64,000 nt of DNA from assembly GCF_019578655.1 (NCBI RefSeq), contig NC_063259.1, positions 4,948,001 through 5,012,000 on the forward strand, in the 5' to 3' direction. The DNA is from Ricinus communis. Lineage: Eukaryota > Streptophyta > Magnoliopsida > Malpighiales > Euphorbiaceae. The position numbers and the translations under genes were made by a program. Below the pieces are notes generated by a model that worked only from the letters and a program-made list of their open reading frames with translations, ran no database searches and was not told the DNA's origin. Numbering within the stretch: the stretch's first letter is position 1; each line of letters begins with the position of its first letter. This document shows positions 58,701 through 64,000 of the stretch, piece after piece.

Positions 58701-59300
58701 GCAAGGAATTTTTCATAAAATTGCTTATCCTCACACCTGTGAGCAAAATGGGGTCGCTGAGAAAAAGATAAGACATTTGGTTGATATAGGTTTATCAATT
58801 TTTGGTCATGGTAATATTCTTTTAAAACATTAGCATTATGCCTTTGATACATATATTTTAATCATAAACTCTTTGCCAACATCAGTTTTGAAAGATAAAA
58901 GTCCATTTCTTTTGTTTTATTTCATAAGCATCCGGATTATGAAAGTTTTAAAATCTTTGGGTTTGCTGTTTTTCCTTTGCCCAGGGCATATAATCAGCAT
59001 AAGTTTTCTTTTAGGACTCAAACTTGTGTTAATCATGGACTTTCCCCAAATCATCTTGGATATAGATGTCTGGATATTATAAATGATAGGATATACATTG
59101 CCGGACATTTAAAATTTGATGAAACAAGTTTTTCTTTTCGTGATATTATCAATCTATAGGAGACACAATCCAATATGTATGGAACTACTCCTTGGCTTAC
59201 GGTAACTCATACAAGCTATGATCATCTATCCTCAGGTATGAAACCTAATCCTAATCCTTCTTTGTCTAATTAGTCCTTATCCTAATCTAGATTGCCCCCT
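55743..59300 (+). mobile_element. Second Ty1/copia remnant (plus strand), interrupted and 3'-truncated
   Basis: A start with MASQSSQSSSFQSFSSSF (55756) and FIPLLNYQNLVYFIDG (gag N-terminus) is separated by an insert (about 56040-57180) from the rest. The rest reads NDISVSQYLRKAKALADEL and HGQLVAHEILL (gag), a degenerate knuckle CQICRHRNQTADKC, and protease remnant ATHHVVPDLSTLQI with LKLKDVLHVP (57536-58081). GAG-pre-integrase WHARLGHANMK (58290) and integrase pieces IYSDIWGSSPHPS, QHKFSFRTQTCV, and GYRCLDIINDRIYI (to 59160) follow. Stops and shifts are everywhere. It ends near 59300 where F1 copy C begins; RT and RNase H are absent. Confidence 0.8.
56040..57180. repeat. LTR-like insert within the second copia gag
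   Basis: Non-coding, with direct and inverted words such as TCTCACTCCC (56109 and 56180) and a closing block ACTTACAAATTTTATCCAATA that I associate with ends of some plant LTRs. Class unknown; limits come from where copia gag stops and resumes. Confidence 0.4.
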
Positions 59301-59317
59301 GATTTTTTTTTTTTAGA

Positions 59318-61490
59318 TTTATGGTATAACTAGATTCCTTAAGGAAGTATCGCCATACCAAGAGTTAGATACAAAAACCAACTTCCTTAATTGTATATTT
59401 CTATCTTTAATTTTATTATTTAATAATCTATGCTCTATAAATGCAACATATAATTTTTATACAAATAATACAACATGGAAAAAGTATATGCCTAGTTCTA
59501 GCCACTTTTATTAAGTTTGGCCCATCCTTACCTGTTATTACTCTAATTGGCTACTTGTATTACATACAAAAAGGCCACTTATTCTAGCGCAATTTTAATT
59601 TGTTTTAGTCCAAGCTTACCAGCCTTTAACCTAATTAGACTACCTTTTGCATACCAAAAGCCTGTTTTAGTTCCCTAGTCTAAATGGATAAGATTTTTAG
59701 TTAAGCATAGCAAAGTCCACCTAAGTCTAATTCAATTTTATTATTTAGGCCTAATTACTATCTTATTAGCCTAATGAACTGCAAATTACATGCAAAGGTT
59801 TAATTTAAATCTATGTCTTTATGAGTTGTTTTTATCAATCACCCATCAATCAAATACTTGTCCACTATCTTTATAGAGTACAAGAGTAAATAAACAGAAG
59901 CAAAAAAAGCAAGAAAATAATAAAATTACAACCCTCATATAACTATTGACTTAAAATAAATAAAAATCAACTAAAACAGGCGAAAAATGATGAAAACAAG
60001 TGAAATTTGCCCAAATCGGATGAATTTGCCAATTGGCTGTAGGGTAGAGTCGATCAGCTTTGTGGCTCCTTGGGGGACAGATCAATCAGTTTTGGCATTA
60101 TTGTTCAATCTTTGGCAGATCCAGGCTCCAAAGCAGCCAAAAATCGATCACGCACATAAAAGTAGGTCAAAATAAATTAGTAAACTATTTAAATTAAAGA
60201 AAATAAGGAAAAAAGCAATTAGAATAGAAGATACAAACTCTAGCATGTGAAAATGGACAATTCTGATAAACTTATTGTGATTTTAGTCAAATAAGAAATA
60301 TATGAGATTTGGTCAATTATCATATGCCAAATTGATTAACATTCAAAGAAATAAATGAACTAGAAGTTCCTAAACATACAAATGATTTAATAAGCAAATT
60401 ATCTAAAACATGCAAACTTATCATATGGTATATGCAAATAAGGAAACTATCCCAAGACACAATAGAATGACAGTTTTCATTAAAAAAAAATTAGAATATA
60501 AATAGATCTCAATCATGAGAGAATTCAATTAAAAATCCTAAACATGCCAATCTAATTAATTATCATGAAAATTATGGGATTTAAACTCTAATTATATGAA
60601 AACTATCAGAATAATAATCATATGATCCTAATCACGGTAAAGAATCAACCAATTAAAGCTAATCATTGGAGGCATATGTCAGATCTAGATCTAGCATGTA
60701 AATGCCTAATAATGGGAAATCTAACAGATTCAATCATGTTATCAAATAAGCATATAAGAATAATTAAAAAAAAAATAGAGCATGATGAGATGTTGGATAG
60801 AGAAACCCTTAGATTATGAGGTTGGTTTGGAAATAGAATAGGAATCTAAAGTCTTTAGTATCTTTCTAAGGCTCACAATATGATTCTTTTATATTTTGCC
60901 AAAAAGAACTTACCAATCGTTCTGTACTCAAAATTACCAACTCCTTAGTTAGGGTTTTCTTTTCTATTTATAGAAAAGGTAGAGAGACCCTAAAAAAGCT
61001 AGGATAAAGTTTGAATTAACTATCTATGATCATTAATTAGAGATAACTAATTGGTTTTCCTATCAAAGTCGTCTTCAAATGATAAATACAATACTTTTTA
61101 AAACTTAAGATAATTATCAGTAAAATACATTAGGTTTATAAAAAAAATAAAAAATTAGATAATATGATAAAATATCTTTTAAAAAATAAATTTTGATAAT
61201 TATAGATGTTTAAAATTCAAAAATGTCGAAGATTATCATAAAAATTAAATTTTAAGCCAACCGACACTGTGCAAACCAACTAGTTCTGTGTAGAGTAGAT
61301 CGGCTCTAGAGGCTGGCAAGGGTTGAAAAACTTTAGATTTGGTCCCTTTTTGACTGTTCAACTGATTTTTTACCCAATTTTGACTATTTCAGTTAATTTG
61401 ACTCAATTTATTGGTTATTATTTTGAAAACAAGTAACATTTTAGCTTGTTCGAGGGAATTATAAAAAACCCGATTCAAGCTAAAACTATA
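59318..61490 (-). repeat. Solo LTR, family F1, copy C
   Basis: Blocks match copy A in the same order: the TTCCTTAAGGAAGTATCGCC end, CTTCCTTAATTGTATATTTC, a CAAAAAGGCC block, the GCCAATTGGCTGTAGG cluster (60030), a CTATTTATAGAAAAGG TATA-like region (60965) and a second cluster near 61285. It is more diverged than A and D. It truncates the second copia element. Confidence 0.6.
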
Positions 61491-61579
61491 AACCATTTTA
61501 GTTTACAGTTTTCCCCTGGTTTGTCGAGATGTATAAACATATTCATGGTTAAATAAATCAAGATAAAGCATAAATATCA

Positions 61580-62470
61580 AAGACATGTTAAAAAAGATAT
61601 TAGAACTGTAGAAGCTTTGCTTCATAAGCCCGTGACATCTTTGTCATATAACCCGACTTGTGTGCCCATGACTAATGCTAGGGAATGGGTAGACATAAGG
61701 TTATTGATACCTGTATCAAGCCTAACCTTACATAATTTCTAATAATACAAATTATACTCAACATGCCAACATCTTACTTAAATAATATTTATCAAACTTA
61801 TCAATTCCACATTTCCATAAAATACATCAGTCCAACAATATTCTAAGTCAATATGACATTAGATTATGTAACATTCTAAATGATAATAATAATAGATATA
61901 ACACTAGAATAAGTATTAAAAAGTATCTAGAAATTAAATATTCATGCATATAATGGAGAAACGATTACGTTGAGCCCGAAGGTGAAGGTAGTCGGACTGA
62001 CAAAATAGTATGAGTTGTGGGAAGTCTTAACTATCATCTGAAAAATAAAATAACTGCCATTCAAAAGCAATTATATAAATATAGTTAAGATTTTAAGAAA
62101 AAAAAAACTAGTATTCACGCATCATTTGATCAATTTTATAGTAACATGATGAGAACATTAACAAAACCCTAGACTCCAATTCTATTAGCCGATAAGCTCT
62201 CTTATTTCTAATAAGACTGGCACCCAGAGAGCAAAGCTCTACCAAGGTCCTTAAATCTAGTCCGATCACTTAATTCTAACCTAGCTGGTGCTTGTAGAGC
62301 TAAGCTTGACTAGGAAATTTTTCTCCGGTAATTTTTGAATCTTGCAAGCTTAGAGAGCTATGCTCGACTAGGGCACATCACATATATGACCTTTTATATT
62401 TGTCTTTAGTTTTTACTGGTTTGCACACGGTCATGATATATCTCATCAGGTGGCATATTCTATTGGCATC
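61580..62470 (-). repeat. F2-family LTR fragment, reverse orientation
   Basis: On the minus strand it matches the second half of the F2 LTR (39770-40652): GGTTTGCACACGG near 62420 with CATCAGGTGGCAT, three copies of the GAGC..GCTCTCTGGGTGCC-like motif (62190-62370), and a terminal GTCACGGGC near 61635. The first half, with the G/C-rich block, is missing. Confidence 0.6.
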
Positions 62471-62585
62471 ATCATCCTAGAATATTTATAGAGATTAATA
62501 TAAACAATAACCAAAAAAATAATAATTAATAAACACCATTTTTAAATTTAACATCATATTGTAATGATATAATAGCAAAATACCA

Positions 62586-62588
<3 letters not shown>

Positions 62589-62663
<75 letters not shown>
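62589..62663. repeat. (ATA)n microsatellite
   Basis: About 25 uninterrupted ATA/TAA units. Confidence 0.97.
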
Positions 62664-62854
62664 GGCCTAATGAAATTAAAAATTCAAACATTTGTCATTT
62701 TTTACAAATTTAGCCCATCCTTTAAATTTTTACTCAAATGGCCTGATTTGACTAATTGATTGTAATTATAGCTAAATTAAAATCTCGATCAAAATTGAAT
62801 ACCCTTTTAATCTTTGATACTAACCTCTTTTTTACTTTACCAATATCATTTATT

Positions 62855-64000
62855 GATGCACGCTATCCGCACATGGTAAAGTGCACCAAACATATCAAGT
62901 AATAAAGTGAATGAGTACAAGTATCGTTCCACTAGGGACTTAATAATGAATACTATTTCTAGCCTTTGACTAATGTTTAGCAAATAAAATAATGTTAAAT
63001 TGTTGTAGATAAAGAGTAAAGTAAATTGAAAGCAATAATAAAAGTGATTAATAAAATCTATCAAAAAAAGAATCTATTCAGGTGTTGAATCCCTCTAACA
63101 AGTTAAACACTTCATGAATCAAATAACAATTAAATCAAACCTAAGAGATGAATTAGCATTTCATATAATTTAGGTAAAAGCCTTTCTCAAGTGATTAAAT
63201 CCCTAATTCCTAAAAGGAGGGAAAAAAATCTCTTTTCAAACCTACTCATTTAGGTCATGCATTAAGATTAAGGAATTTATATACCAAAGAATCTTATAGA
63301 TCTATCTTTAGTATCCTAATTAAATTCTCAATCCTAAGAGTGATAAATTCATAAATAGTTATCTTTAATCAATTAATGAAAACAAAGAATTAATGCTTAT
63401 AAACATAACTAAAGCTTTAAGATATAAGAATATGCGACAACTATCAATCAAAAGCCCTAGCCTGGATATCAAGCTCTATTCACAATGCAAAGCCAATTCA
63501 AGTAAATCACAATTTAATAAACAACTAACAAAATTCATTATTTTGAACTATAAATCCGAGAGAGAGAAAATCATAACAAGTAATTAATTAAAATCAATAA
63601 ACTTATAGAAAAATCAATGCAAATATACAAAAGACAATTAAAACCCTTTCCTTATACTTAATCAACATAATTTCCCTAATGTGTTTGGTATATACGTTAT
63701 AACAAATCAAAAGGATGAAGGGACTTTCCTGAACCGAATGACTACCAATTTTTTCTTGAGTCCAAAATCCAATCCAATCAAATTCAATTCATGAGTCATC
63801 TGTTTATCTATTGAGAAGCTAAGAATAAAGATAAAGGTTGTAGGATACTATATTCATCCAAAATAATAAAATAGAAAATAAAAATAAGTACCCTACTTAA
63901 GTATAATTATCCAAAAATTAAACAAAAATAAAAAATAAAACCAAATAAGATAAAACTGTTCTAGTGATAGAAAAAATGGAGGCTGAATCCTCTATACCAC
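62855..64000 (-). repeat. LTR-like remnant running off the window
   Basis: GATGCACGCTATCCGCACATG and GTATCGTTCCACTAGGGAC near 62855-62940 resemble the terminal block of a plant gypsy LTR on the minus strand. The remainder to the window end is A/T-rich with no coding. The class and right boundary cannot be seen. Confidence 0.4.

Overview
This window is AT-rich nuclear DNA from a flowering plant, probably a eudicot. Everything recognisable is a decayed or nested mobile element: integrated pararetroviruses (Caulimoviridae), Ty1/copia and Ty3/gypsy elements, a LINE, a hAT element, fold-back repeats and a piece of plastid DNA. I found no intact host gene. Species cannot be fixed from the sequence. 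The eudicot suggestion rests on the petuvirus/florendovirus-like EPRV and on the overall element mix.

Layout. 1-8167: a first endogenous pararetrovirus (EPRV-1, petuvirus/florendovirus-like). Its order is circularly permuted: capsid, zinc knuckle, protease, RT, RNase H, downstream ORF, intergenic region with promoter and tRNA-Met primer site, then movement protein. It is interrupted at about 3315-4610 by a mosaic of plastid DNA (ndhF, psbH, trnH-GUG, probable ycf1). 8585-9110: a large imperfect palindrome. 9784-22535: a minus-strand Ty1/copia element. Its left LTR carries a second, different pararetrovirus (EPRV-2, about 9938-16728), and its RT region carries a hAT-type element with a perfect 8-bp target duplication (18593-20043). 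22540-31700: mostly AT-rich sequence holding a degenerate tandem repeat of about 180 bp, an inverted-repeat element with an LTR-like core, a hairpin built from two gypsy fragments, and an LTR-like piece with a striking heat-shock-element array.

31740-42040: a minus-strand LINE split by one solo LTR (family F1) and abutted by a second F1 copy in the opposite orientation; that second copy contains a further solo LTR (family F2). 45600-55038: a complete Ty3/gypsy chromovirus (Tekay/Del type) with two nearly identical 2.3-kb LTRs, a GCCAC target duplication, tRNA-Met primer site, polypurine tract and chromodomain. Its coding region is broken by many frameshifts. 55265-59300: a plus-strand Ty1/copia remnant, itself interrupted. 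59318-62470: further F1 and F2 LTR copies. 62590-64000: an ATA microsatellite and one more LTR remnant.

Nothing here works together as a pathway. The interest lies in the insertion history, and in possible sources of small RNAs or stress-driven transcription.
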